Origin: Polytrichum commune
Taxonomy: Eukaryota; Streptophyta; Polytrichopsida; Polytrichales; Polytrichaceae
Reading direction: 5' to 3'
NCBI GenBank assembly: GCA_950295325.1
Contig: OX485804.1
Location: 62,962,533-63,026,532, forward strand
DNA length: 64,000 bases
The position numbers and the translations under genes are program-made. This document shows, piece after piece, positions 21,855-32,771 of the stretch. The notes below the pieces were generated by a model, which did not search any database, was not told the origin of the DNA, and saw only the letters and a list, made by a program, of their open reading frames with translations. How positions within the stretch are numbered: position 1 is the stretch's first letter; each line of letters opens with the position of its first letter.

Positions 21855-24510
21855 TCATATGATGGGCAATTTGTGCATCTTACTTCTAGTGGAGACACCC
21901 TTTGCGGTCAGAGGTGTTTTTGCTCGAGTGTGCACTGTGGGTTTGGACACATTAGGATGCTTAGTCTTCGAGGCTTTTTGTGACTTGGATTTCTCTAATG
22001 ATTCGGGAGTGCCAGAATTTGCCCCCTCACTTCCATGCTCTATGGGATTCACTAATTGAGCTATCAACTGAGCATGTAAAGAAGGAGGAATTTGTAACTG
22101 AGCAAGAGACTTGGGATTCAACAACTGAGCTAGTAAAGAGGATGAAAATTGAATAGTCTCTAATGACTTTTGAGGCTCACTTAAACTTGGGAGGGCATTT
22201 GTGCCATCATGTTGTTGCCCTTCTTGTTTGCCCATTTCAACATCCTCCTGTACCAATAGTGCTCCCTCAGTAGTCTTCCCCAAAACGTCTGCAAGCACGT
22301 AATTCAACAATTAGATTTTAACTCTATAATTAAATGCATGTTGAATAGCACATGAAAAACTCTATATATTTTGTTGAACCCTCACCATTGGGACGTTCAG
22401 TGTGAAGCACTGTAGGGGTATCAACCATTGTTCCAAAGTCTAACCGTGCTCGCTTGCGGGGTGAATCCTTGTCATGCTCCACCACAAATTGAGAATCCAT
22501 AGGTGACAATTCAGATGTGACCTCTCTTGCAGGTGAAGTAGGGGGTGTACGCTTAGTACCAGCCCAAGAAAGGCCAACAAGGCTCACAGGTGTAGATGTT
22601 GTACAAAACTTTACACCAAATCCCATGTCACTAGTTGAACCATGTTGAGTATATTGAGGTTCACTTCTCTCCCCCATCTCACAACCTACATCAACAAATA
22701 AATAGTAGTAAGTAAAGAACACAATATTGAAGTAGTGGTCCACATACATTGGGTAATGCAGTAAAAGACAATGAAATTTAAACTAACTTAATCCCCTTAA
22801 AATAACATACCTGTATGAAGTTGCATGTCTGAAAGCATAGAGGATCGTATGCTTTCAATACCAACTTGTCGTGCGGAGTCCAATTGCATTTCCTTTGCAA
22901 GTTGTTTGAGCTTTTCATCGGGCTCGCCAAAGCCCCAACTATTCCACCAATCAGGGTGAAAATATTCTTTACACACTAGACATTTATTTGATGTCTTCAA
23001 CATCACCCCCAAGCAGAAAGGATGAAATGTGTGTCTACATGGGGTGACAGCAATGTCCATATTTGGGAACCCCTTCGTACAATACCCACAAGGCTTGATG
23101 ACAATTACATTGCGTCCAACTTCTAGAAAGGAATTCTCAATGTGCACTTGGGGGATGGGCCAGAAGCTCATACCACTTCCTTTTCGCATTGCAGCAACTT
23201 GTACTTCAATTTCGTCACATTCACTCATAAGATGTTTAATGTCTGTCATAACACCGTCCATCTCCTGAGTCAACACCTCAATGTCATTTTGTGCTTCTAA
23301 GTGCATAGATTCCCCTTGAAGTGCCCGTTGACGTTTGTCAGCACTCATTGTCTTCAGGACCTCCAATTGAGCTTGAAGTTTGGTTTTGTCAGTCAGCATC
23401 ACCTGTGAAACCTTATCTTCACAATCTGCAATTTCAATCGATGTTTGTGGACGACCTTCAACGGAATCATTCTTCTCCTCTAGCTCAGTCCTTTCATGCC
23501 TGGAATTCTGCACAACGAAATCTATAAATCATAAACTTATCATATTGTTTTTGTAGCATTGTACATGTCAAAGTGTACATATATGGAATATTAAAAAAAA
23601 TTCAAGAAGCAAAGTGATGCAAGAAATACCTTCTGCAAGATTGATAAATGACGAATTTCAAGTTCTGCAAGTTTTTTCTCTGCTAATTTCTCCATCTCAT
23701 CAGCTTCTAGGGATGCATCTTTTCGGTCCTCCATATTAGCCTTGTTCTCAAAAGATTTTTCTCTAATGATTTTTTTTTCTCCTCCAAAGTTCTAGCTTTG
23801 GCTTTTGCAAACTTCCACATGTCTTGCTTCAACTCAAGCAATTGCTCTACTTTGTGAATGTCACACTCATGAACAACATGTACTATTGGTTGTGATAGAC
23901 CAGAACCTTGATGTAATGTTTTCAATGACTTGTCCACCTTCACATGCTTCATGGTGAAACCATTTGACACACCTGGAGATTGAAAAGTGCCTTCACTCAC
24001 CCATGATCGATCAGGAGCATCATTTAGTGCACTCTTTTGAGATGCAGATGTTCCTCGTTTTCCCCTTTCAACTGCAGTGGTAACTGCAGCTGAGGCCCAA
24101 TTGATTAAATGCCCTTTTTTCTCTGCTATAAAACCTTTCACAACCCATGCCATATACTCATTGTTTGGGACATGAGCATGACCATAAATCCTCCAAAATA
24201 AATCAAGGAGACCCTTACTAACCTCCGAAGGAAGGTCTGCATAGTTGGATTTAAACTTGTGAGGATTACCAAATAGTTTGACTTTATCACCATGGGTAAC
24301 ATACTCATCTATAGACTTACTCTTGGGATCTAGACCCTCTGCACATAGCTTCCTAACATCCTGGAAATAATGAATTGTTTGAAGGTTAAACTCAATGGGA
24401 GGCCATGGTGGGTACTCCTTATCAAGGAGGTCCCTCTTCAGCATCCTCTCCTTCTCCTCTTTGACCATATCTATCAAAATTCCAACACCATACCAATTAG
24501 CCTTCAACAT
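21855..24510 (-). CDS. Coiled-coil/RING-like protein, family member A (one frameshift)
   Basis: Four exons read on the minus strand: 24510-23630, 23507-22811, 22685-22386 and 22288-21855, all with GT-AG introns and matching phases. The N-terminal domain contains VKLFGNPHKF, then VPNNEYMAWVVKGF and HLINWASAA. A long coiled coil follows. Exon 2 has a RING-like zinc motif: PCGYCTKGFPNMDIAVTPC, RHTFHPFC, CLVCKEYFHPDWW. The C-terminus is disordered and basic (TPLTAKGVSTRSK). The homologue at 32.8-36.1 kb has the same order of parts. Near the end of exon 1 the coiled-coil frame (RTLEEKKKSLEK) is lost by one base between two A runs (complement of 23756-23778) and then resumes in another frame up to the donor, so the copy is frameshifted or the assembly has a homopolymer error. 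The substrate is unknown; RING-type motifs usually suggest ubiquitin ligase or protein binding. Confidence 0.6.
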
Positions 24511-24559
24511 AATTCTCTACGTAATTGCATTAGTCATTGCCAATAAACATCAGTCACTA

Positions 24560-25030
24560 TACATCATCTACAATGACTATGAATTGTTGCAAACACTTGG
24601 AATAAGCTATAGGTACTACAAATCAATAGCAACCATTTGGAATCAGCTGTATAACCACTTGAAATCAGCTGTAACCAATTTAAATAATCTGTAACCACTT
24701 GAAATCACACCTGACCACTTGAAATCACCCCTAACCACTTGAAATCATCTGTAACCACTTGAAATCATCTGTAACCACTTGAAATCATGAGAATCCACTT
24801 GAAATCAGTAGCAACCACTACAAACCAAGTAGAAACCACTGCAAATCAGCTGCAGTCATTACAAATAAGTAGCAACCACTACAAACCAAGTAGAAAGCAT
24901 TGCAAATCAGCTACAGTCATTACAAATAAGTAGCAACCACTACAAATAAGTAGAAACCACTGCAAATTAGCAGCAACCATTACAAATCAATAGTAACCAT
25001 TGCAAATCAACAATAGCCACTATAATTCAA
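24560..25030. repeat. 20-bp minisatellite (AACCACTTGAAATCATCTGT type)
   Basis: A degenerate 20-bp period: AACCACTTGAAATCATCTGT units (24650-24800) grade into CAACCACTACAAA.AAGTAG and CACTGCAAATCAGC units (24810-25030). It lies directly upstream of the RING-like gene A start. Confidence 0.85.
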
Positions 25031-25039
25031 GTAGGTGTC

Positions 25040-26520
25040 ACTTACAGTGAAATTAGTGTCGCTGAATTTAATGTCTGTTATTGATATAAATCAGTGACCA
25101 CTTACCATCAAGCATTCTTCAACATTTAAGTATTGGTCTCTTACAATGAAGCATTTGTCAAGATTTTAGAATTGGTTTCTAAACTTAAGTAAGTGTTGCT
25201 ATCTTCCTAAACCCTAAATTACTACATAGACAGAGGGGAAACATAGCCATGTGAGGACTTCATCCTTCTTTTCGATCATGAAGGAAAGAACCAATATTGT
25301 TCATGTAAGCAATTGTTTCAGTAATCATGTATGAGGCTCTACAGGGTAAGCCTGTGATGCAAGACTTCAATCACAAACTATTTCAATCCTTATTAAGACC
25401 ACACAACCATCTCGAGCTGGCCGAGCTATATATCAAAGCATATATTAAGGACAGACGAAAGTCATTGATCAGCTAACCCAAACAACATAGATATTCTGAG
25501 ATGAATATATGTACTTTGTGCACATGCAACAGAAGATTCCACAAGTGACTCACTCAGACAAACTGAAGATTTAGCTTAACAAAAGTGGATGGCGCACCCT
25601 CGTCTCTGTTGGCGAGCACAAAAAAGGCGGCAGTGAGAGTCTGGGAGCTGCCATTCCTCACCACAATTGTTTTGTTGTTGACAACAACATTGCCAATGCA
25701 ATCATGGATCTCCCTGATGGCTCCCTCCGGCTCCTCACTCATATAACACGGTAGCCCCGGCACATAACTGCTGCTTTTGCAAGTAGTCAGATGGATGGTT
25801 CACGAAAACAAAACGGTTCTTGTGGATTTGCCAGGAACTCTCGCATATGATTGGATCACTGCTGCAACAAAACAAAGATGAAACACCTTCAATAAGCTGC
25901 ACGGGAAACATTGTTGTACATAAATCTGCACTGAAATATGAAAACTGTCACCAAGTAAATGCACTCCCTCCATGGCGACATCAAACCTAAACAAAATACT
26001 TCACCTCGACCATAGCATGGCACAAAATGAGTTTTTTTTCTGTGAAAACATCAATCAGGAGGCTTGAACAAACTCGACGCTTGCAACAATACAACAAGAA
26101 ACAACCAAACTAATGCAAAATAGGCTATGTTCGTGTATTTCTCAAACCTGTTGAACCTATGACTGATGATCAAACACTCAATCGGAGAAAGTTTCTTCTG
26201 GCATTGTATCATAAAAATGTTGTATAGCCCACCGACGTTCTCCCTCCCACCATTCTTCAAGCATCTCTATGTACTTCTCTCTAGTTTGAATGAAAGTGCT
26301 CCAAGTTTTATTGAGGACAAGCAAACTGCCAAGAGTGTAAGAGACCTCACATTTGAGTTGTGAGCTCTCTATATTTGGCAACACTATTGAAACTACTAAA
26401 GAATCAAGAAGCCCCAGGTATCAAAGAAGTAGCTCCAACCTCCATTACTAAACCCTTACATTTCGATTTACAATCTGATATGGAACCAAACACTTTGAAT
26501 CTATGCTCCTAATCACACCT
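25040..26520 (-). other. Region with weak minus-strand coding signal
   Basis: The best piece is 25763-25554, containing SEEPEGAIREIHDCIGN, VVVNNKTIVVRNGSSQTL and APSTFVKLNLQFV. It reads like a beta-rich C-terminal exon but matches no family I can name. Other short open frames at 25800-26384 have no domain. Possible decayed host or transposon gene. Confidence 0.25.
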
Positions 26521-26539
26521 CATACACCTGGAAACCTAG

Positions 26540-26628
26540 CTCTTGCACTTTGGTCGTCACGGCGCCCTCTGCACAGAAAGTTTCCAGCTCTTGCACTTTG
26601 GTCGTCACGCCGCCCTCTACACAGAAAG
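26540..26628. repeat. ~47-bp tandem duplication
   Basis: CTCTTGCACTTTGGTCGTCA followed by CGCCCTCT and ACAGAAAGT occurs twice in a row. A second short duplication, GAGCGGG..GATACCAGAGAG, sits at about 26655-26725. Confidence 0.75.
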
Positions 26629-27231
26629 TGGGAAGTTGGAATGGGAAAGGGGCGGGAGGATACCAGAGAGGCGACCCCATCCGCTAGGCGCGAGCGGGTG
26701 AGCGGGAGGATACCAGAGAGCAACCCCATCCGCTAGGCGCAAGGGGGGGAAACTTCATCGGTTCAAGATTCAAGATCCGCAAACCAACGTGGTACACGTG
26801 TCAAGGCAGGATAGCGTGGTCCTTACTAAGTAGCCCTAGTAAGTGGCGGGGTTGGCTCATTAAACCAAAACCATACCCTGAAGGGTTTAGGGTATTCTGG
26901 GTTTTCTTGCAGGTAAAACCTAAGTTCCACAGTGGAGGGGGTTGTCAAGTTCTGGATTCCTATTTGGGAGACGATTACGATGACCCACTATGAAGGTGAG
27001 AATTTTTATTGAGACCCTGGAGAGCATGATCATTTAAATGCACTAATCATGTTTAAAGTATGGTTTCAAGCTGGAATCTCAGAACGCCTCTATCCTCTGG
27101 TTCCATCTGCGTTTGGTTTACAAGCTAAAATCCGAGTATGCGGAACCACGGTTGTTACGTATGCAGGCAATTGTGTCCATGAATACGTAGAAAAAAATCT
27201 CACCAAGCATTGAATGCATGATTGGTTACAG

Positions 27232-27330
27232 GTCGGAAACAGGATCATCCAGAACCGACTTCATGTGCGCATCGAGCACGTGCAGCCGTCAAGATGCAGG
27301 GAAGAGTTTTTGGAGCGTCGCAAGAGCAAC
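27232..27330 (+). pseudogene. RPL21: Ribosomal protein eL21 exon fragment
   Basis: After a TTGGTTACAG acceptor-like sequence the frame reads [20 protein letters not shown] and then [13 protein letters not shown]. This is the conserved middle-to-C-terminal segment of eukaryotic large-subunit protein eL21 (plant versions have IGNRII.KRIHVRVEHVQ.SRC.EEF). The match stops after about 33 residues, and the frame then runs into unrelated sequence. I see no other eL21 exons nearby. The preserved exon edge argues for a captured genomic fragment rather than a processed pseudogene. Confidence 0.8.
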
Positions 27331-27816
27331 ATTCAATGTTGTATTCCTTCAGATTTGCTAGAACCCCTCTGCCACACGTCCCGACTAAAAGTAGGGGTTA
27401 GGGTAAAAATATTTATCTCATCTATTTATCTATTTACGCATATATCTTCATCTATTTACGAGCGGATTCAAAGGATTGGATACAAATGGAATTCCACGCA
27501 CTTGGGTATTCGGGGTGGAGTGCCTCCCTCCCTCCCTCCCTCCCGGCGCTGCTTCCCGGCGCTCCCTCACTCCCGGCGCTCCCTCCCTCTCGCTGCCTCC
27601 CGCCGCTGCCCCCCCGCCGCTGCTCCGTCACTCCCCCGCCTGCCTGCCTCCCGCGCTGCCTGCCTCCCGCCGCTGGTCCGTCACTCCCCCGCCTGCCTGC
27701 CTGCCTCCCGCGCTGCCTGCCTCCCGGCGCGGCTCCGTCACTCCTCCCGCAGATAAAACAAATAAAGAAAAATCTATATAATAGCAACATTCAATGTTGT
27801 ATTCCTTCAGATTTGC
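27325..27816 (+). repeat. 34-bp direct repeats flanking a 424-bp segment
   Basis: AGCAACATTCAATGTTGTAT...GATTTGC occurs at 27325-27358 and 27783-27816. The first copy begins within the eL21 match. The enclosed segment holds a C/G-rich minisatellite. Confidence 0.85.
27520..27745 (+). repeat. CCTCCCGGCGCT-type GC-rich minisatellite
   Basis: Repeated words CCTCCC, CGGCGCT, CTGCCTGCCTCCCG and CGTCACTCC in an almost pure C/G/T tract. The long open frames across it on both strands are low-complexity artefacts. Confidence 0.8.
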
Positions 27817-27819
27817 GTC

Positions 27820-29975
27820 TTACATATGAGTGTTGTTAGTTGTCAGTTGTCTTCTTGTAAGATATCACTATGTGAGATTTAATTGCTGTTTGAGAAGTCT
27901 GTAGGGATTTGTGAATTTTGTCTACATCTGTTTTCGAGGTGTGATGTTAGAGACACACAGAGTTCTAGCTAGGAAGATCGACCAAAGGTGAGACCCCGAA
28001 CACCTAATATTAGTACATTTGGCATTTAGGATTTCATCAAGAGTTTAAACTAGATATGGTGTACAATATGTGTAGTCTTTATCCAAGTTTGTATCTCTTA
28101 TAGGTATTGTTGTGAGCTGTGATGCAGTGAATCATTGTGGAAACGTAGTCACTTTCTTTTTGGGGTGAATCGGCAACTGCAGCTTCGTCGAACTAGGTCA
28201 AGTGGAGCAAGTATTAAAAACATTGCAGTTTCTGTGTACCTTCTCTGTGAAGGTACTGTAGCTTCAAAAGCTGCAGGGATCATCTTATACTTGAATTAAG
28301 TGACCTGCAAGCATGCAAATTTTGGAACACTGATCCTCATATTTGTTATGCTGAGATTTACTCAGTAGCGGTGCTGGAGAGGACCAAGATTCCTGTATTT
28401 ATTTGTTCCTGCGTTCACTACAGAGGAAATATAAGGTAAGCAGGTATTAAACAGACAAATTCCTTTCTGCACTCTTTGTCCGAACATGAAACTTGTACTT
28501 TGTGCGAGATGATTAACAACTCCATATCATGCCCATAGCTACTTGTCTGATGGTTTTCCGAGCTCGTATGAATATCTTCCACTTTGTTAAGTGAAGAATT
28601 TTGAGTTATTAAATGATCAAATAGTTGCTCCTGGTTAATGTTGACTATTCTGTCTAGAATGGTTAACCGATTTTGAGCATGTACTTTAATCTCTTTATGA
28701 CGCATGTGTTTTTGGTGTTCATACTTAGCTTTAAACCCAACCATACACTACTGGAATATAGGTGTTTGTTTAAGAAAGACACCGAAGTAAGCATATTTAC
28801 CTAAGGTATGAAAGAAGATGTAGAATTCGAGTTATTTTTATGAACCTTTGTTCTGAACAAGTCTTTCCAAGACACGGATATTAAATCTTCAACAACCTCT
28901 TTGGCAACCTTGGTGATTTATTTGGAATATTAATGGGCGGGGAAGGCTTACGCAACCTGTCTCAACAACTGACATAGTAGTGACGCGTGACCTGCCATGC
29001 ATCTTGGGTTTTGTATCATGATATGGACGTCATGCAACAACAACCGAATTCGAACAATTACCACTGAACTCAAAATGAACCACATTTAATTTCAATCGAC
29101 TGCTCTCGATGCAACCATACATTGTCATTAAAAATAAATAAATAAATCCTTGGCAATTGCATTGGCAAAAAGTTGCACCTTTTACTGTCAAAATTCAATG
29201 GCACTAATGTTAAAGCTCTTTTCAGAAATTATAATGTGCGCGATGTAGATATAGATGTCGGAGAGACAATCGAGTGGATATTAGGAATGTAGTTCGAGGC
29301 TAACTTTATTTTGGAATATTGGAAAGTAAACGTGCATTGGCATCTTATGTAGCTGAAGAATATCAAGTCAAATTACATCGTGCATCAAGCATGTCAGAAT
29401 TTGCATGAAATGAAGTTTCTTTTTGCGCAGGCCAATTTGTTGTGAGGAGACATTTTGAGTTGAAATGTTTGCACGGGAACCATGTAGACGTAGTCAAAAT
29501 AGAAACGTCTTATTTGAATCTCAAATTCTTATGTCAACTGAACTTGTGCAGGCATGGTTAGGTACTATTGCAGAGAAATTAGATACCTCTTTAGAAGAAT
29601 GGGTTGATACCTCTACATCAAATCTGGAGGGTCAAGTTTCTCATTAGATTTCTTGCACTAGTAGAAGAAATTCAGGACTTGCCACATGTGCTTTTCATGA
29701 GTACAAAAATCACTGGCTGAAAAATTGGCTCATTCATCAAACTTTTGGAAATAGAGGCACCCAAAAGTAGTTGTTTGAATAAGGCTGGTGTTAGCATAAG
29801 ATGTATCTACCTTATCTTTTGCACTTGTAGGTAGCAAAAGAATGAGAGCATTAATTGATGGTTTTCCTAATTGCATACAGAGTCTATTACATGAAGACAG
29901 AGGATGAAGGCACTGACTACCTTGTTGACCACTCCATTATCTTGTACAATAACAACTCATTCTTGTGTGTACTTG
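27820..29975. other. AT-rich stretch without a supported gene
   Basis: Only short open frames are present (for example 28744-28418 minus, with AQNRLTILDRIVNINQEQL, and 29465-29647 plus), with no recognisable domain. The latter could be an upstream exon of the dioxygenase-like gene, but I see no support beyond strand and position. Confidence 0.3.
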
Positions 29976-29977
29976 AG

Positions 29978-30680
29978 TGAAATATTTGAATGACATTTTG
30001 CATATAGAGTTCATACTTTGGGGGAGGTCATAATTCTTAAATCTTGCAACGATGTGTGCTGTGCACAGTGTCCTTGTGGTAAAGACTTAGCCTCTCTTAA
30101 AGTGTGAAGTTTATGATGCTTGTCTCTTAGAAATTGCAACCATGATAATAGAGTTAATATGTATATTGTGTTAGACATTAGATACGTAGGTTAAATTGGC
30201 ATTAACTTCATTTGTGCTAATGGTTTGATATTAATGGTCTTATTCTTTTGTAGGTGAAGAAAAAGAGTATTTATCAAGTCCTAGCGTGAAAAGCTTTCAG
30301 AACTACTTTTACTAGAAGTTGAGCTTGTAAACTCACGGTTTTCTTTGGAAGTTGATTTTACTAGTGTTCATATCGGTGAGTGCTTCGTTTTTCAAGGCCA
30401 AAGTATATGTTGAGGTGAATGACGACCAATTTGTTATAAATATGTATGTGAATATGTATGTGAATATGTGTGAAATATTTGAATGACATTTTGCATATAG
30501 AGTTCATACTTTGGGGGAGGTCATAATTCTTAAATCTTGCAACGATGTGTGCTACGCACAGTGTCCTTGTGGTAAAGACTTGGCATCTCTTAAAGTCTGA
30601 AGTTTGTGGTGCTAGTCTCTTAGAAATTGCAATCATGACAATAGAGTGAATATGTATATTGTGTTAGGCATTAGATGGAG
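29978..30680 (+). repeat. ~208-bp direct repeat pair
   Basis: 29978-30185 and 30470-30680 are about 95% identical, from GAAATATTTGAATGACATTT to TTGTGTTAG.CATTAGAT. They lie just upstream of the dioxygenase-like gene. Confidence 0.85.
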
Positions 30681-30754
30681 GGTGCCATTGTCGCCGTCCT
30701 CTTGCATTTGGTCATGAATATGACAATGTATTCTAATAAGGAATCAACATTTTA

Positions 30755-31566
30755 TTGGGAGTTTTGAGGTTGAATGTTTTTCCAGTATCTGATCATTCAA
30801 GATTTTATGCAATGACATCCATTCTTGAGGAGCACGGAAAAAATACCAACAGAGGTAAATCAAAGGGAGGATCGAGGATAATCATGTATGGGCAATATGA
30901 GAACCATTCATGTGAATGGTTTATTCATCCCCATAAGAGTTTATAAGCTTTGTTAGAGATTTTTATTCAGGAAGTATCAAAATGGCTTCAAATTTCATTT
31001 CCCGATGTTATGAAGACTTTGGACAAGAACTTTGAAAATGAAGGTCTTTTGGGAGGAGACGGTCATTTTGGTAACACTCATTTTATTCTATTTTCAGTTA
31101 CTAGGGATTATTATTGTTGTCCTCATGACGATGATACCGACTATGGATTTGGGTTTATAGTATGGTTTTTTTCTTGATGAGAAACTTGAGGTGGAAGAAC
31201 AACCAAGTTTCTGGCTCCCAGAATACAAGGTACGGTGTACACCAACAGCGGGAGCAGCATTTCTTTTAAATTCAAAGACTACTGTTCATTGTACAACGCG
31301 ACCAGTTCAAGTTGGTGTTTTAGGTATTGCTTTGGTACAAAAAAAGTCATTTATGTTACGCTTGAAAAAAAGTCTGGATAATCCTTCAAGTAAGATTGGA
31401 CTGGCGTATTTCAAAGCCAAGAGAACTTATGAAGCTAGACGGGTAAGGAAATTCATTTATGTTGTTAATTTTTGAAAATTTTTAAACTTGTTATTTATTT
31501 TATGATGAATTTTAATAGGTTCTTCATTGTGATGCTTTCAGGAGCATTCTCAGGAAACTGGAGTAG
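30755..31566 (+). pseudogene. 2-oxoglutarate/Fe(II) dioxygenase-like gene, decayed
   Basis: The frame begins within GVLRLNVFPVSDHSRFYAM and runs to PDVMKTLDKNFENEG, then the candidate iron-binding HxD site YCCPHDDDTDYGFGFIVWF, a connecting LPEYKV strand, and the candidate distal histidine GAAFLLNSKTTVHCTTRP with VQVGVLGIALVQ. The spacing and hydrophobic strands fit a double-stranded beta-helix dioxygenase; substrate and cofactor use are not shown. An intron at 31443-31518 joins EARR to a last exon ending at TAG 31564-31566. Damage: in-frame TAA at 30944-30946, and a one-base shift at the T7 run 31166-31172, after which the frame resumes as LDEKLEVEEQPSFW. The 5' end is not defined. Confidence 0.5.
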
Positions 31567-31750
31567 CAAAATGTTTCTACTAGTAGATATTTATGTAATT
31601 AGTAACAGAGTTGTTTGTTTATCCATTTCTTTAACTTTGTAATTGTTCTTACTTTTGTATGAACATTGAATCTCATAATCTTAGTTTCGGGACCCAGCAC
31701 TTAGTAACAAGAGTGCTGAAACTTTGAGTGTCTTCGGTCTCGACTTTCCG

Positions 31751-31820
31751 GGGTATGGACTTTAAAAAAAAAGGTATGGACCGGTATTGGTCCACTCAAC
31801 CATGCATCCACCCTAGGGGT
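31751..31820 (+). repeat. Dispersed ~65-bp motif, copy 2
   Basis: GGTATGGAC, an A run, GGTATGGACCGGTATTGG, and CCACTCAACCATGCATCCACC. In the same orientation as the copy at 36421; together they bracket RING-like gene B. Confidence 0.8.
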
Positions 31821-31829
31821 TTTGAGTCC

Positions 31830-32770
31830 CATCTACCTCTTTGTTGGTGAGACTTCCCTCTCTCTTTGGCCCAGGATTTTCGAACCATAATTCTCTGCAT
31901 TGAAGGGCATTTGACACTGCTCCCATCGCTTAGACTTCAACACATGGGGTTGCTTGAATTCCCATGTGTTCCTGCGCATTCATTCATCTTCAAGCTTGCT
32001 GTGCCGAAAACATAGCCAAATGTTCCGAGGCGACTGAATTTCAAGCAGCCATTGTTTCAAAAACGATGAACTTTATGTGGAAAACCAGTTCTTCACCCAA
32101 TACTCAAACCAAAAAAACAACTTTTTAGAATGAGTTCGACTTGCCACTACCAATGCCATCTAATTACCAGCCAATTCACAGGGGCTATAGGTCCACTCTC
32201 TGATCATCACAGGCATGGATAATATGTTCTATATGTTATCATAAAACCATGGCAGCTTCTAAAAACAAAACAATGTCACAACATAGGGTAAATGCCATCA
32301 TCTTAGTTTAAATTCCACTTAGATGTACCATGACATTCTCATACTGTACTTGAATTTGAGACATTTATAATAAAACAAGGCCTGCAATTCTATGCATAGA
32401 AATTCCACTTGGGCACCTGAGATGCAAGAGGAGACTTTCAAAGAATACTTGAGGACAATCGCAAAAGAAGAAATTCAAAGAATACCTGAGGACACTCAAG
32501 AACGTTCTATTTCCTTGTAGGTTCAAAAATAATTCCATATTCCAAGGTTCATAAGATCAAGGACCTTGATTCAAGAATAAAGCCAAGTGACAAGCTCTCA
32601 GTGCTTCACAGCTGACTCTTACCTAGCTATATCTTGGAATAAAGCCCTTTCCCGTCACCCTAGAGTCAACTATCACAAAACCGTGAAGATAATGCAATAT
32701 TCACTGCAACCTCCTGCCCAACCACAGACAAGATTCCCATAGGATATGCAAAGACCCCTAAACCTGAATC
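31830..32770. other. No gene seen
   Basis: 3' flank of the RING-like gene B; no open frame with coding character. A short local duplication (AAATTCCACTT, and GAAGAAATTCAAAGAATAC.TGAGGACA) occurs near 32330-32490. Confidence 0.4.
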
Positions 32771-32771
32771 C

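Noticed and set aside
27214-27839. Pro/Ala/Arg-rich frames of 100-180 codons on both strands
   Set aside because: Low-complexity C/G minisatellite; only the first ~33 residues (eL21 match) are meaningful.
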